Origin: Pseudomonas sp. QS1027 | GTDB lineage: Bacteria; Pseudomonadota; Gammaproteobacteria; Pseudomonadales; Pseudomonadaceae | Direction: 5' to 3' | NCBI RefSeq assembly: GCF_002814235.1 | Contig: NZ_PHSU01000011.1 | Location: 372,001 to 436,000 of the forward strand | Length of the DNA stretch: 64,000 bases | In this document: positions 45,288-55,773 of the stretch, in pieces | How positions within the stretch are numbered: position 1 is the first letter of the stretch | Layout: each line of letters starts with the position of its first letter | The notes under the pieces: generated by a model | Told to the model about the DNA's origin: nothing | What the model saw: only the letters and a program-made list of their open reading frames with translations | Database searches by the model: none | Made by a program: the position numbers and the translations under genes

Positions 45288-48119
45288 TTAAACAGTAAAG
45301 GCATCTTGCAGCAGTTTTTCCTGCTGCTCAGCGTGCATCGATGCATAACCACAAGCCGGTGCAGCAGAGGCGTCACGGCCGGCGTACTCAAGTACCAGCG
45401 ACTTGTTGTGCCCGCCAACGATGCGACGCATGTGATGCTGACTGCTGTACCAGGCGCCCTGGTTCATCGGCTCTTCCTGACACCAGACGATGTGCTTGAG
45501 GTTCTTGTACGGGCCCAGGATTTCGATCAGATCGTCTTCCGGGAACGGATACAGTTGCTCGATACGCACGACAGCGATGTCGTCACGGCCTTCGGCACGA
45601 CGTTTTTCCAGCAGGTCGTAGTAGACCTTGCCGCTGCACAGAATCAGACGGCTGACCTTTTTCGGGTCCAGGGCGTCGATTTCCGGGATAACGGTCTGGA
45701 ACGAACCTTCGGCCAGATCTTCCAGCGTGGAGATTGCCAGCTTGTGACGCAGCAGCGACTTGGGCGTCAGCACGATCAGCGGCTTGCGCAGCGGACGGAT
45801 GACCTGACGACGCAGCAGGTGGTAGATCTGCGCCGGGGTGGTCGGCACGCAAACCTGGACGTTGTGCTCGGCGCACAGCTGCAGGTAGCGTTCCAGACGG
45901 GCCGAGGAGTGCTCCGGACCCTGACCTTCATAACCGTGCGGCAGCAGCATGGTCAGACCGCACAGACGGCCCCACTTGTGCTCGCCACTGGTGATGAACT
46001 GGTCGACAACCACCTGGGCACCGTTGGCGAAGTCGCCGAACTGGGCTTCCCAGATCACCAGCGCCTCGGGCGTGGTGGTCGAGTAACCGTATTCGAACGC
46101 CAGCACGGCTTCTTCCGACAGGAACGAGTCGTACAGGTCGAAGCGTGGCTGACCTTCGTACAGGTTCTGCAGCGGAATGTAGGTGCCCGCGTCTTTCTGG
46201 TTGTGCAGCACGGCATGACGGTGCGAGAACGTACCGCGGCCGATGTCCTGGCCGGTCATGCGGATCGGGTGACCTTCGAACGCCAGGGTCGCGTACGCCA
46301 TGGTTTCGGCGTAACCCCAGTTGATCGGCAGGCCGCCGGCTTGCATCTTCTGACGGTCTTCGTAGATCTTCGCGACCTGGCGCTGGACCACGAAGCCTTC
46401 CGGGATTTCCAGCAGCTTGGCGGACAGTTCCTGCAGGGTCTTCAGATCGAAGCGGGTGTCGTGACGTGCCGTCCACGCGTGACCCAGGTACGGGCGCCAG
46501 TCGACGAACAACTCCTTGTTCGGTTCCTTGACCAGGCTTTTTACCACGTGCAGACCGTTGTCCAGGGCGTTGCGGTATTCGTCGATCTTCGCCTGGACGC
46601 GCTCTTCATCCAGCACCTTGGCCTGAACCAGGCGCTCGGCGTACAGCTCACGGGTAGTGCGCTGCTTGGTGATCTGCTGATACATCAACGGCTGGGTGCC
46701 GCTAGGCTCATCCGCTTCGTTGTGACCACGACGACGGTAGCAGACCAGGTCGATCACCACGTCACGCTTGTACTGCATGCGGTAGTCGATGGCCAGCTGG
46801 GTCACGAACAGGACGGCTTCCGGATCATCGCCATTCACATGGAGAATCGGCGCCTGGATCATCTTCGCAACGTCGGTGGCGTACTCGGTGGAACGCGAGT
46901 CCAGCGGGTTGCTGATGGTGAAACCGACCTGGTTGTTGATGACGATGTGCACGGTGCCGCCGGTCTTGAAACCGCGGGTCTGCGACATCTGGAAGGTTTC
47001 CATGACCACGCCTTGACCGGCGAACGCCGCGTCACCGTGGAGGGAAATCGGCAGAACCTTGTCACCGGCCGCATCGTTACGACGGTCCTGACGGGCGCGA
47101 ACCGAACCTTCGACCACCGGGGAAACGATTTCCAGGTGGGACGGGTTGAACGCCATGGCCAGGTGAACTTCACCGCCGGTGGTCATCACGTTGGACGAGA
47201 AGCCCTGGTGGTATTTCACGTCACCGGAACCCAGCTCGACCTTCTTCTTGCCTTCGAACTCGTCGAACAGATCGCGCGGGTTCTTGCCGAAGGTGTTGAC
47301 CAGTACGTTCAGACGGCCACGGTGGGCCATGCCGATGACGATTTCCTTGGTGCCGTAGGAACCGGAACGCTGGATCAGCTCGTCGAGCATCGGAATCAGG
47401 CTCTCGCCGCCTTCCAGACCGAAACGCTTGGTGCCCGGGTACTTGGTGCCCAGGTACTTTTCCAGGCCTTCGGCGGCGGTGACGCGCTCGAGCAGGTGGC
47501 TCTTGATTTCCGCGGAGAAGGTCGGACGGCCGCGCACGCTTTCCAGACGCTGCTGGAACCAGTGGCGTTGCTCGGTATCGACGATGTGCGTGAATTCAGC
47601 GCCAATGGTGCGGCAATATGTCTGCTGCAACGCTTCGTGAATTTCGCGTAGGCTCGCTTCCTCTTTGCCGATGAACAGGTCGCCGGCACGGAAGGTCGTA
47701 TCAAGATCGGCATTGGTCAAGCCGTAATGATTGATCGACAGGTCTGCGGGTGCAGGACGCTGCCACAGTCCCAGCGGGTCGAGCTGGGCTGCTTGGTGGC
47801 CACGCATCCTGTAGGCCTGGATCAATCGCAGCACTTCAACCTGCTTCTTCTCGTGCTCACTGCTCACGCTGCCGGCGGAAACCGGTTGGGCGCGGCGCTG
47901 GTTCTTTGCCAGCAAGACGAAATGGTCGCGGATTGTCGAGTGCGAAACATCGGTGGCAGCGTTGCCGTCAGCGGGCAACGTCTGAAATTTGGTGCGCCAC
48001 TCTTCTGGCACAGCGTTAGGGTCGTGCAGGTAGAGCTCGTAGAGCTCTTCCACATAGGCAGCGTTACCACCTGAAAGATAGCCGCTGTTCCACATGCGCT
48101 GCATCACGCTTTCTTGCAT
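45288..48119 (-). CDS. sucA: 2-oxoglutarate dehydrogenase E1 SucA
   Basis: This 943-residue thiamine-diphosphate enzyme decarboxylates 2-oxoglutarate and succinylates the SucB lipoyl group. The N-terminal MQRMWNSGYLSGGNAAYVEE tail binds E2. GMAHRGRLNVLVN, HGDAAFAGQGVVMETFQMS (ThDP site) and the C-terminal WCQEEPMNQGAWY are all recognisable. The length is normal for E1o. It is the first gene of sucAB-lpdG-sucCD, downstream of sdhB after 278 bases. Confidence 0.98.
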   Translation of the reverse strand: MQESVMQRMWNSGYLSGGNAAYVEELYELYLHDPNAVPEEWRTKFQTLPADGNAATDVSHSTIRDHFVLLAKNQRRAQPVSAGSVSSEHEKKQVEVLRLIQAYRMRGHQAAQLDPLGLWQRPAPADLSINHYGLTNADLDTTFRAGDLFIGKEEASLREIHEALQQTYCRTIGAEFTHIVDTEQRHWFQQRLESVRGRPTFSAEIKSHLLERVTAAEGLEKYLGTKYPGTKRFGLEGGESLIPMLDELIQRSGSYGTKEIVIGMAHRGRLNVLVNTFGKNPRDLFDEFEGKKKVELGSGDVKYHQGFSSNVMTTGGEVHLAMAFNPSHLEIVSPVVEGSVRARQDRRNDAAGDKVLPISLHGDAAFAGQGVVMETFQMSQTRGFKTGGTVHIVINNQVGFTISNPLDSRSTEYATDVAKMIQAPILHVNGDDPEAVLFVTQLAIDYRMQYKRDVVIDLVCYRRRGHNEADEPSGTQPLMYQQITKQRTTRELYAERLVQAKVLDEERVQAKIDEYRNALDNGLHVVKSLVKEPNKELFVDWRPYLGHAWTARHDTRFDLKTLQELSAKLLEIPEGFVVQRQVAKIYEDRQKMQAGGLPINWGYAETMAYATLAFEGHPIRMTGQDIGRGTFSHRHAVLHNQKDAGTYIPLQNLYEGQPRFDLYDSFLSEEAVLAFEYGYSTTTPEALVIWEAQFGDFANGAQVVVDQFITSGEHKWGRLCGLTMLLPHGYEGQGPEHSSARLERYLQLCAEHNVQVCVPTTPAQIYHLLRRQVIRPLRKPLIVLTPKSLLRHKLAISTLEDLAEGSFQTVIPEIDALDPKKVSRLILCSGKVYYDLLEKRRAEGRDDIAVVRIEQLYPFPEDDLIEILGPYKNLKHIVWCQEEPMNQGAWYSSQHHMRRIVGGHNKSLVLEYAGRDASAAPACGYASMHAEQQEKLLQDAFTV

Positions 48120-48397
48120 GCTTGGTCACCCTCGGTTAGGGGACACCACCGGCGAAAACACCACGCACGCTTGCAAAAGTCCGAATGCAGCGACCAAAAC
48201 AAGCCACTTGGGATCACGCTGATAGTCCGGGTACCAGCCCGGATGCCCCTGCTGGTCTCATTTCTTCAAAAATAAGAGCCACAGCTTTATGAGCCGTTGC
48301 TCTGGTTATAGCCGGGGCGCGGGTTGAAGCCCGTGCCCTGGCCTTTCTACGGTTACAGCGGTGCTACTTTTACAACAGCCAGGTTACAGCCGCTGAA
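48120..48397 (-). other. sdhB-sucA intergenic region with hairpin
   Basis: This is 278 bases without a gene. A hairpin GGGCGCGGG/CCCGTGCCC (one imperfect pair, six-base loop) lies at 48315-48338, about 60 bases after the sdhB stop. It could be a processing or attenuation point between the sdh and suc parts. No strong U-tract follows it. Confidence 0.45.
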
Positions 48398-49102
48398 TCA
48401 CACGCCGCTTTGCAGCAGCATGTTACGGATGTGACCGATGGCCTTGGTCGGATTCAGGCCCTTCGGACATACGTTGACGCAGTTCATGATCCCGCGGCAG
48501 CGGAATACGCTGAACGGGTCATCCAGCGAGGCCAGACGCTCGGTGGTCTTGGTGTCGCGGCTGTCTGCCAGGAAGCGATACGCTTGCAGCAGGGCGGCCG
48601 GGCCCAGGAACTTGTCGGGGTTCCACCAGAAGGACGGGCAGGAAGTCGAGCAGCAAGCGCACAGGATGCACTCGTACAGACCGTCCAGCTTCTCGCGCTC
48701 TTCCGGTGTCTGCAGACGTTCGATGGCCGGAGCCGGCGTGTCGTTCTGCAGGAATGGCTTCACCTTCTCGTACTGCTTGTAGAAGATGCTCATATCGACG
48801 ACCAAGTCACGGATCACTGGCAAACCAGGCAGTGGACGCACCACCAGCTTGTTGCCCTTGACCACGGCGGACAGCGGCGTGATGCACGCCAGGCCGTTCT
48901 TGCCGTTGATATTCATGCCGTCGGAACCGCACACGCCTTCACGGCACGAGCGACGATAGGAGAAACCTTCGTCCTGTTCCTTGATCAGGGCCAGCACGTC
49001 CAGCACCATCAAGTCCTTGCCACCGGTGTCGACCTGGAAAACCTGGGTTTTCGGCGCGGCGTCGGTGTCCGGGTTGTAACGATAAACTTCGACTTGCAAC
49101 AT
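48398..49102 (-). CDS. sdhB: Succinate dehydrogenase iron-sulfur subunit SdhB
   Basis: This 234-residue subunit carries three iron-sulfur clusters: the [2Fe-2S] ligands in CREGVCGSDGMNI, then the [4Fe-4S] and [3Fe-4S] ligands in CILCACCSTSCPSFWW and CRGIMNCVNVCPKGLNP. It passes electrons from SdhA to quinone at SdhCD. The ATG at 49102 (MLQVEVYRYNP) is chosen over one three codons upstream. It lies 12 bases after sdhA. Confidence 0.98.
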   Translation of the reverse strand: MLQVEVYRYNPDTDAAPKTQVFQVDTGGKDLMVLDVLALIKEQDEGFSYRRSCREGVCGSDGMNINGKNGLACITPLSAVVKGNKLVVRPLPGLPVIRDLVVDMSIFYKQYEKVKPFLQNDTPAPAIERLQTPEEREKLDGLYECILCACCSTSCPSFWWNPDKFLGPAALLQAYRFLADSRDTKTTERLASLDDPFSVFRCRGIMNCVNVCPKGLNPTKAIGHIRNMLLQSGV

Positions 49103-49114
49103 ATCGATCACCCT

Positions 49115-50887
49115 TTAGTAAGTCCGGACTTTTGGTTCGAAAGTCGGAACGGTCTTCGGCGAGAAGTTAACGGCACGCTTGGTCACACGCTTCTCACCCG
49201 GGAAGAACAGGGTATGGCACAGCCAGTTTTCGTCGTCGCGCTCTTCAAAGTCTTCACGGGCGTGGGCGCCGCGGGACTCTTTGCGATGCTCAGCGGCAAT
49301 CGCCGTGGCTTCGGCCACTTCCAGCAGGTTTTGCAGCTCGAGGGCCTCAATACGCGCGGTGTTGAAGGCCTGGGACTTGTCGTTGATCTTGACGTTGGCA
49401 ATACGAGTGCGCAGGTCAGCCAACTGGGCAATACCCTTCTGCATGTATTCGCCGGTACGGAATACACCGAAGTAGTTCTGCATGCAGCTTTGCAGCTCGC
49501 GACGCAGGGTAGCCACGTCTTCGCCGTCGGTACGCTCGTTCAGAGCGGACAGACGAGCCAGTGCCGCCGTGATGTTGGCGTCGGTGGCGTCGTCGTAGTC
49601 GATACCGTCGGTCAGGGCTTTTTCCAGGTGCAGGCCAGCTGCACGGCCGAAGACCACCAGGTCGAGCAACGAGTTGCCGCCCAGGCGGTTGGCGCCGTGA
49701 ACCGATACACACGCCACTTCACCGACCGCGAACAGGCCAGGGATGATGGTGTCGACGCCTTCGGCGTCCTGGGTGATCGCCTGGCCATGGATGTTGGTGG
49801 CAACGCCGCCCATCATGTAGTGGCAGGTTGGAACGACCGGAACCGGCGCGACGACCGGGTCGACGTGGGCAAAGGTCTTGGACAGCTCACAGATACCTGG
49901 CAGGCGGCTGTGCAGCACTTCCTCGCCGAGGTGGTCGAGCTTGAGCAGCACGTGGTCGCCGTTCGGACCACAGCCGTTGCCGGCGATGATTTCCTTGACC
50001 ATCGAACGTGCTACCACGTCACGACCGGCCAGGTCTTTCGCGTTCGGAGCATAACGCTCCATGAAACGCTCGCCGTGCTTGTTGATCAGGTAACCGCCTT
50101 CACCGCGGCAACCTTCGGTGACCAGTACACCGGCGCCGGCGATGCCGGTCGGGTGGAACTGCCACATTTCGATGTCTTGTACCGGCACGCCAGCACGCAG
50201 GGCCATGCCGACGCCGTCACCGGTGTTGATCAGGGCATTGGTGGTGGACGAGTAGATACGACCGGCACCGCCGGTGGCCAGGACAGTGGCCTTGGCGCGG
50301 ATGTAGCTGGTTTCGCCGGTTTCGATGCAGATGGCGATCACACCGACGAACGCGCCGTCCTGGTTCTTCACCAGATCGACCGCGTAGTACTCGTTCAGGA
50401 ACACGGTCCCGGCTTTCAGGTTGCCCTGATAAAGGGTGTGCAGCAGCGCGTGACCGGTACGGTCGGAAGCGGCACAGGTACGTGCAGCCTGACCGCCCTT
50501 ACCGTAATCCTTCGACTGACCGCCGAATGGACGCTGGTAGATACGACCCTGCTCGGTACGCGAGAACGGCATACCCATGTGGTCCAGCTCGTAAACGGCA
50601 GCCGGGCCTTCCTGACACATGTATTCGATAGCGTCCTGGTCACCGATATAGTCGGAACCCTTGACGGTATCGTACATGTGCCAGCGCCAGTCATCGTTCG
50701 GATCGGCGGACGCGATGGCGCAGGTGATGCCACCCTGGGCGGATACGGTGTGCGAACGGGTCGGGAACACCTTGGTGATCACGGCCGTCTTGTGACCGCC
50801 CTGGGCCAGTTGCAGTGCGGCACGCATGCCCGCGCCGCCGCCGCCAATGATGATGGCGTCGAAAGAAATCGTTGGAATGTTAGCCAT
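49115..50887 (-). CDS. sdhA: Succinate dehydrogenase flavoprotein SdhA
   Basis: This 590-residue catalytic subunit oxidises succinate to fumarate. The FAD-binding motif is [18 protein letters not shown] (11-28), and the covalent flavin His46 is in SHTVSAQGG. The active-site stretch [20 protein letters not shown] and the end [13 protein letters not shown] are present. It is separated from sdhD by three bases. Confidence 0.98.
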   Translation of the reverse strand: MANIPTISFDAIIIGGGGAGMRAALQLAQGGHKTAVITKVFPTRSHTVSAQGGITCAIASADPNDDWRWHMYDTVKGSDYIGDQDAIEYMCQEGPAAVYELDHMGMPFSRTEQGRIYQRPFGGQSKDYGKGGQAARTCAASDRTGHALLHTLYQGNLKAGTVFLNEYYAVDLVKNQDGAFVGVIAICIETGETSYIRAKATVLATGGAGRIYSSTTNALINTGDGVGMALRAGVPVQDIEMWQFHPTGIAGAGVLVTEGCRGEGGYLINKHGERFMERYAPNAKDLAGRDVVARSMVKEIIAGNGCGPNGDHVLLKLDHLGEEVLHSRLPGICELSKTFAHVDPVVAPVPVVPTCHYMMGGVATNIHGQAITQDAEGVDTIIPGLFAVGEVACVSVHGANRLGGNSLLDLVVFGRAAGLHLEKALTDGIDYDDATDANITAALARLSALNERTDGEDVATLRRELQSCMQNYFGVFRTGEYMQKGIAQLADLRTRIANVKINDKSQAFNTARIEALELQNLLEVAEATAIAAEHRKESRGAHAREDFEERDDENWLCHTLFFPGEKRVTKRAVNFSPKTVPTFEPKVRTY

Positions 50888-50890
50888 GAA

Positions 50891-51259
50891 TCAGATACCC
50901 CAGAGAATCTGCACACCCCAGACGAAGTACGCGAACATCGCAACGCCGCATACCACCTGGAAAAGGAAACGCACGACAGTCGCGGACTTGCCGAACGCCA
51001 TCGGCGTCAGGTAGTCGGTCGCGATGGTCCACATGCCGACCCAGGCGTGAGCGCCCAGGGCCACCAGGGCCAACAGACTGAAGATGCGCATCCCGCTGTG
51101 AGAGAACAGGCCGTGCCATTGGGCGTAGCCCAGGCCCGGGTTCGCAATGACGTATCCGATCAGGAAAATGAAGTAAGCCGCGAGAACGACCGCCGACACG
51201 CGCTGTGCCATCCAGTCATAGAGGCCCGAGCGCGAGAGGTTTGTGACGTTGGTTACCAT
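50891..51259 (-). CDS. sdhD: Succinate dehydrogenase membrane anchor SdhD
   Basis: This 122-residue protein has three membrane helices (VSAVVLAAYFIFLIGYVIA, IFSLLALVALGAHAWVGMW and VVCGVAMFAYFVWGVQIL). The heme-ligand region HAWVGMWTIATDYL and the N-terminal SGLYDWMAQR are conserved. It anchors SdhAB and helps form the heme b and quinone sites. It overlaps sdhC by seven bases. Confidence 0.96.
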   Translation of the reverse strand: MVTNVTNLSRSGLYDWMAQRVSAVVLAAYFIFLIGYVIANPGLGYAQWHGLFSHSGMRIFSLLALVALGAHAWVGMWTIATDYLTPMAFGKSATVVRFLFQVVCGVAMFAYFVWGVQILWGI

Positions 51260-51627
51260 ATCCAGACTCCTGCCAGCACGATGATCACCACGGAAACGGC
51301 GATAACGATTTTCGAGCCCAGCTTGCCGCCTTCCAGCGTTTCACCGATGCCCATGTCCATGATCAGATGGCGCACACCGGCAACCAGGTGATACAGCAAG
51401 GCGGACAGGATGCCCCAAATCACTAGCTTGGCTAGCGGACTGGTCAAACACGCTTTCACCTGACCGAAGCCTTCCTCGGAGCTCAGCGACTTGTCCAATG
51501 CGTAAAGCATGATGGCCAGGCTGACAAAGAGGATGACACCGGAAATACGGTGAAGAATGGACGTGTAAGCAGTGACTGGGAGTTTGATGGTCCTTAGGTC
51601 GAGGTTTACAGGTCGTTGGCTTTTCAC
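51253..51627 (-). CDS. sdhC: Succinate dehydrogenase cytochrome b subunit SdhC
   Basis: This is a 124-residue three-helix membrane subunit. RPVNLDLRTIKLPVTAYTSI (then LHRISG) holds the quinone-site residues, and LLYHLVAGVRHLIMD the heme ligand His. The only start in frame is the GTG at 51627, which has no clear ribosome-binding site. A better-placed GTG at 51641 (AGGG seven bases upstream) is out of frame because of a run of eight A on the coding strand. With seven A the protein would begin VKKAVKSQRPVN, which I recall as the usual Pseudomonas N-terminus. Confidence 0.9.
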   Translation of the reverse strand: MKSQRPVNLDLRTIKLPVTAYTSILHRISGVILFVSLAIMLYALDKSLSSEEGFGQVKACLTSPLAKLVIWGILSALLYHLVAGVRHLIMDMGIGETLEGGKLGSKIVIAVSVVIIVLAGVWIW

Positions 51628-51641
51628 GGCTTTTTTTTCAC

Positions 51642-51990
51642 TGATGAGCCCTAACGATCAGGGCAAAGTTGTTGGGCAAGTGCACTGGTCAGGTACCCAC
51701 CACCCAGGGAGTGACGACCCCCAATAAAACAGGCCCAAAAGCCTCTGGCGGTCGGCTGCCGAGTATAGACAGTTAGGCTACTAATGACAACGCAAAGGAC
51801 TACCCCTAATAGCGCATTGCGTTAGCCGGATAAAAGGCGTAAATAGCCGTCAATTTCGAGGAAAAGCCCTGCCCAAAGCCGCCTACGACAAGACTTTTGG
51901 CAAATTGACATTCGAATTTATCTCACTATAGTGGTGCGGGCCCTGCGTGGGGGGCCTGTCTGATGATTTCAAGCATAAATAGGAGGCCAC
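51642..51990. other. Divergent sdhC-gltA promoter region
   Basis: This is about 350 bases without a gene. It contains the strong gltA promoter at 51905-51932 and its ribosome-binding site AGGAGG at 51981-51986. On the sdh side I see no clear sigma70 promoter by eye. Confidence 0.6.
51905..51932 (+). promoter_or_regulatory. Near-consensus sigma70 promoter of gltA
   Basis: TTGACA at 51905-51910 and TATAGT at 51927-51932 are separated by 16 bases. They lie about 59 bases upstream of the gltA ATG, which has AGGAGG five bases before it. Confidence 0.8.
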
Positions 51991-53280
51991 ATGGCTGACA
52001 AAAAAGCGCAGTTGATCATCGAGGGCGCAGCCCCCGTCGAGCTGCCCATTTTAACCGGCACCGTTGGTCCCGATGTAATCGACGTGCGGGGCCTGACGGC
52101 CACGGGCCGGTTCACATTCGACCCTGGCTTCATGTCGACCGCTTCCTGCGAGTCGAAGATCACCTATATCGACGGCGATAACGGCATCCTGCTGCACCGC
52201 GGCTACCCGATCGAGCAACTCGCCGAGAAATCCGACTACCTGGAAACCTGCTACCTGCTGCTCAACGGCGAATTGCCGACGGTCGAGCAGAAAGCCCAGT
52301 TCGTCAGCACCGTGAAGAACCACACCATGGTGCACGAGCAGTTGAAGACCTTCTTCAACGGCTTCCGCCGCGACGCCCACCCGATGGCCGTGATGTGCGG
52401 CGTGGTTGGCGCCCTGTCGGCCTTCTACCACGACTCCCTGGACATCAATAACCCCCAGCACCGCGAAATCTCCGCGGTCCGCCTGGTGGCCAAGATGCCG
52501 ACCCTGGCAGCGATGGTTTACAAGTACTCCATGGGTCAACCCATGATGTACCCGCGCAACGACCTGTCGTACGCGGAAAATTTCCTGCACATGATGTTCA
52601 ACACCCCGTGCGAGATCAAACCGATCAGCCCGGTGCTCGCCAAGGCCATGGACCGGATCTTCATCCTCCACGCCGACCACGAGCAGAACGCTTCGACCTC
52701 CACCGTGCGCCTGGCGGGCTCTTCGGGTGCCAACCCGTTCGCCTGTATCGCCGCCGGTATCGCCGCGCTCTGGGGCCCTGCCCACGGCGGCGCGAACGAA
52801 GCGGTCCTGACCATGCTCGATGAAATCGGCGATGTCTCGAACATCGACAAGTTCATCGCCAAGGCCAAGGACAAGAACGATCCGTTCAAGCTGATGGGCT
52901 TCGGTCACCGGGTCTACAAGAACCGCGACCCACGCGCCACCGTGATGAAGCAGACCTGCGACGAAGTACTGAAAGAGCTGGGCATCAACAACGATCCGCA
53001 GCTGGAACTGGCCATGCGTCTCGAAGAGATCGCCCTGACCGACCCGTACTTCATCGAACGTTCGCTCTACCCGAACGTCGACTTCTACTCGGGGATCATC
53101 CTCAAGGCGATCGGCATTCCAACCAGCATGTTCACCGTGATCTTCGCCCTGGCGCGGACCGTGGGCTGGATCTCCCACTGGAAGGAAATGCTCTCCAGCC
53201 CGTACAAGATTGGCCGTCCACGCCAGCTGTACACCGGCTACGAGTCGCGTGACATCACCAAGCTGGAAGACCGCAAGTAA
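51991..53280 (+). CDS. gltA: Citrate synthase GltA
   Basis: This 429-residue type II (hexameric, NADH-regulated type) citrate synthase condenses acetyl-CoA and oxaloacetate. Active-site regions are [17 protein letters not shown] (His), [16 protein letters not shown] (His) and [12 protein letters not shown] (Asp). It is transcribed away from sdhCDAB, the standard pseudomonad arrangement, and ends at an 11-pair terminator. Confidence 0.98.
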   Translation: MADKKAQLIIEGAAPVELPILTGTVGPDVIDVRGLTATGRFTFDPGFMSTASCESKITYIDGDNGILLHRGYPIEQLAEKSDYLETCYLLLNGELPTVEQKAQFVSTVKNHTMVHEQLKTFFNGFRRDAHPMAVMCGVVGALSAFYHDSLDINNPQHREISAVRLVAKMPTLAAMVYKYSMGQPMMYPRNDLSYAENFLHMMFNTPCEIKPISPVLAKAMDRIFILHADHEQNASTSTVRLAGSSGANPFACIAAGIAALWGPAHGGANEAVLTMLDEIGDVSNIDKFIAKAKDKNDPFKLMGFGHRVYKNRDPRATVMKQTCDEVLKELGINNDPQLELAMRLEEIALTDPYFIERSLYPNVDFYSGIILKAIGIPTSMFTVIFALARTVGWISHWKEMLSSPYKIGRPRQLYTGYESRDITKLEDRK

Positions 53281-53313
53281 GGTTTACCCCAGGGCAAGAC
53301 CTTGGCTGCACCG

Positions 53314-53345
53314 GAAACGGCCTCTTGATAGAGGCCGTTTCTGTT
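53314..53345 (+). terminator. Intrinsic terminator of gltA
   Basis: GAAACGGCCTC, loop TTGATA and GAGGCCGTTTC form a perfect 11-pair stem followed by TGTTTG, 33 bases after the gltA stop. Confidence 0.85.
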
Positions 53346-53392
53346 TGTGGCGCCCTGCCCGCGCCGATCACAGGCTTTGCATACGACACAAA

Positions 53393-53484
53393 CCTGTAGG
53401 AGCCGGCTTGCTGGCGATAGGAGCGCCGCGGTGTATCAGACGCACCGCGTTATCGTTCATCGCCAGCAAGCCGACTCCTACAGG
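53393..53484. repeat. REP inverted pair (REPIN-like)
   Basis: The arms contain GTAGGAGCCGGCTTGCTGGC and ATCGCCAGCAAGCCGACTCC, with one mismatch between them and a loop of about 40 bases. The element lies between the gltA terminator and the actP terminator, in the 300-base convergent gap. Confidence 0.85.
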
Positions 53485-53504
53485 TCCGTATTGTCTGCGA
53501 GCGC

Positions 53505-53542
53505 CCAATAAAAATGCCCCGGTCTCTCGACCGGGGCATTTT
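53505..53542 (-). terminator. Strong terminator of the actP operon (bidirectional)
   Basis: AAAATGCCCCGGTC, loop TCTC and GACCGGGGCATTTT form a perfect 14-pair stem, followed on the minus strand by TTTTTATT. It lies 38 bases after the actP stop. The plus-strand flank is also T-rich. Confidence 0.9.
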
Positions 53543-53580
53543 CGTTATGGCGCAGCTTATCTATAGAAGCCTGTACAACC

Positions 53581-55239
53581 TTAGTGAGAAACCGCCCCAC
53601 TCGCCCCAAGTCCGGTCTGCGAACGTACGAACTGCGGGAAGAACAGCGCCCGCTCCTTCTCCGCCGCCGCCGACTTGTCGGTGATGGAGAAGAACCAGAT
53701 CCCGACAAACGCAATGATCATCGAGAACAGCGCCGGGTACTCATACGGGAAGATCGCCTTCTCATGATGCAAGATCTGCACCCAGATGGTCGGGCCGAGG
53801 ATCATCAGCCCTACCGCGCTGATCAGGCCCATCCAGCCGCCGATCATCGCGCCACGGGTGGTCAGCTTCTGCCAGTACATGGAAAGCAGCAGCACCGGGA
53901 AGTTGCAACTGGCGGCAATCGAGAACGCCAGGCCGACCATGAACGCAATGTTCTGGCTTTCGAACAGGATACCCAGGCCGATCGCCAGCACGCCGAGGGC
54001 GATGGTGGTGATCTTCGAGACGCGGATCTCATCCTTCTCGTTGGCCTTGCCCTTCTTGATCACGCTGGCATACAGGTCATGGGACACCGCCGAGGCACCG
54101 GCCAGGGTCAGACCGGCCACCACCGCGAGAATGGTGGCAAAGGCCACGGCCGAGATAAAGCCGAGGAACACGCTCCCCCCCACCGCGTCGGCCAGGTGCA
54201 CCGCCGCCATGTTGTTGCCGCCGAGCAACGCGCCGGCCGCATCCTTGAACGCCGGATTGGTGCTCACCAGCAGGATCGCGCCAAAACCGATGATAAAGGT
54301 CAGGATATAGAAGTAGCCGATGAAGCCAGTGGCGTACAGCACGCTCTTGCGCGCTTCCTTGGCGTCGCTCACGGTGAAGAAACGCATCAGGATATGCGGC
54401 AGGCCGGCGGTACCGAACATCAGCGCCAGACCCAGCGAGAAGGCCGAGACCGGATCCTTCACCAGGCCGCCCGGGCTCATGATCGCTTCACCCTTGGGGT
54501 GAACCTTGATCGCTTCGGCAAACAGCATGTTGAAGTCGAAGTTGACGTGCTTCATCACCATCAGCGCCATGAACGAGGCACCGGACAGCAACAGCACCGC
54601 CTTGATGATCTGCACCCAGGTGGTCGCCAGCATGCCGCCGAACAGCACATAGAGGCACATCAGGATGCCCACCAGGATCACCGCCACGTAGTAGTCGAGG
54701 CCGAACAGCAGCTGGATCAGCTTGCCGGCACCGACCATCTGGGCGATCAGGTAGAACGCCACCACCACCAGCGAGCCGCAGGCCGACAGCGAGCGGATCT
54801 GGGTTTGCCCGAGGCGATAGGAGGCCACGTCGGCAAAGGTGTACTTGCCCAGGTTGCGCAGGCGCTCGGCGATCAGGAACAGAATGATCGGCCAGCCCAC
54901 CAGGAAGCCGATGGAGTAGATCAGGCCGTCGTAGCCCGAGGCATAGACCAGCGCGGAAATCCCCAGGAAGGACGCCGCCGACATGTAGTCGCCGGCAATC
55001 GCCAGGCCGTTCTGCAAACCGGTGATCTTGCCGCCCGCCGCGTAGTAGTCGGCGGCCGACTTGTTGCGCTTGGACGCCCAGTAGGTGATGCACAGGGTGG
55101 CGCCGACGAACACCACGAACATCGCGATAGCCGCCACATTGAGAGGTTGCTTGTGCACTTCGCCGGTCAGGGCGTCAGCCGCCAGGACCAGGGGCGCGAA
55201 GGCCGAGCCGGCCAATACTGCCAATAGACGCCGGATCAT
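53581..55239 (-). CDS. actP: Cation/acetate symporter ActP
   Basis: This is a 552-residue sodium:solute symporter family carrier. A cleavable-looking N-terminus ([20 protein letters not shown]) is followed by about thirteen membrane segments. [17 protein letters not shown] ([20 protein letters not shown]), [19 protein letters not shown] and [29 protein letters not shown] are ActP signatures. It imports acetate and other short-chain monocarboxylates. AGGAGG lies before the ATG at 55239, which overlaps the yjcH stop (ATGA). Confidence 0.96.
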   Translation of the reverse strand: MIRRLLAVLAGSAFAPLVLAADALTGEVHKQPLNVAAIAMFVVFVGATLCITYWASKRNKSAADYYAAGGKITGLQNGLAIAGDYMSAASFLGISALVYASGYDGLIYSIGFLVGWPIILFLIAERLRNLGKYTFADVASYRLGQTQIRSLSACGSLVVVAFYLIAQMVGAGKLIQLLFGLDYYVAVILVGILMCLYVLFGGMLATTWVQIIKAVLLLSGASFMALMVMKHVNFDFNMLFAEAIKVHPKGEAIMSPGGLVKDPVSAFSLGLALMFGTAGLPHILMRFFTVSDAKEARKSVLYATGFIGYFYILTFIIGFGAILLVSTNPAFKDAAGALLGGNNMAAVHLADAVGGSVFLGFISAVAFATILAVVAGLTLAGASAVSHDLYASVIKKGKANEKDEIRVSKITTIALGVLAIGLGILFESQNIAFMVGLAFSIAASCNFPVLLLSMYWQKLTTRGAMIGGWMGLISAVGLMILGPTIWVQILHHEKAIFPYEYPALFSMIIAFVGIWFFSITDKSAAAEKERALFFPQFVRSQTGLGASGAVSH

Positions 55240-55547
55240 TGTTGGGCCTCCTTGAGAATCGCGTTGTTCAGGTCGTCGAACTCGCCATTGGCGCGACGCA
55301 CATAGATGGCCGTCAGGACGAATGCCGAAAGGATCAGTCCGACACCCAACGGGATGCCCCAGGTGATGGAAGAGCCGGGACTGAGCTTGGCGCCCAGAAT
55401 CTGCGGCCCATAGGCGATCAACAGAATGAAAGCCGAGTAAAGCCCAAGCATGATCGCCGAAAGTATCCAGGCGAAGCGTTCCCGTTTCCTGACCAGCTCC
55501 TTGAAGCGCGGGCTGTTTTGAATCGAGAGGTAAATGCTGTCGTTCAT
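55236..55547 (-). CDS. yjcH: DUF485 membrane protein YjcH
   Basis: This 103-residue protein has two membrane helices ([20 protein letters not shown] and [20 protein letters not shown]). [16 protein letters not shown] and [13 protein letters not shown] are conserved in DUF485. It is always encoded directly before actP and is presumed to assist it. The ATG at 55547 ([10 protein letters not shown]) is chosen over upstream extension. Confidence 0.93.
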   Translation of the reverse strand: MNDSIYLSIQNSPRFKELVRKRERFAWILSAIMLGLYSAFILLIAYGPQILGAKLSPGSSITWGIPLGVGLILSAFVLTAIYVRRANGEFDDLNNAILKEAQQ

Positions 55548-55713
55548 TGTTTTTATCCTCGCAGCACAGATGAGATGAAACATTTTTCACTTTAGGCGGC
55601 TGGGGAAGCGAAACCAGACGACCTTAGTATTAGAACGACATTACGGTTTCGCCAGTTTTCAGGCCGAAGGCGCTCTACCTCAGTGTAGGCGGTGATAAGG
55701 GGTCCCAGACGCA

Positions 55714-55748
55714 AAAAGGCCGCATGACGGAATGTCATGCGGCCTTTT
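55714..55748 (-). terminator. Intrinsic terminator of the betX-like gene
   Basis: AAAAGGCCGCATGAC, loop GGAAT and GTCATGCGGCCTTTT form a 15-pair stem, continued on the minus strand by T. It lies 25 bases after the stop of the binding-protein gene. Confidence 0.9.
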
Positions 55749-55773
55749 CGGGGTTATTACGTCAGCGAGAGAG

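Noticed and set aside
44112..51391. Very long ORFs antisense to sucA/sucB (44112-47651) and sdhA/sdhB (48410-51391)
   Set aside because: They mirror highly conserved TCA genes on the opposite strand, have no ribosome-binding site and show His/Gln/Val-rich composition typical of shadow frames in GC-rich DNA.
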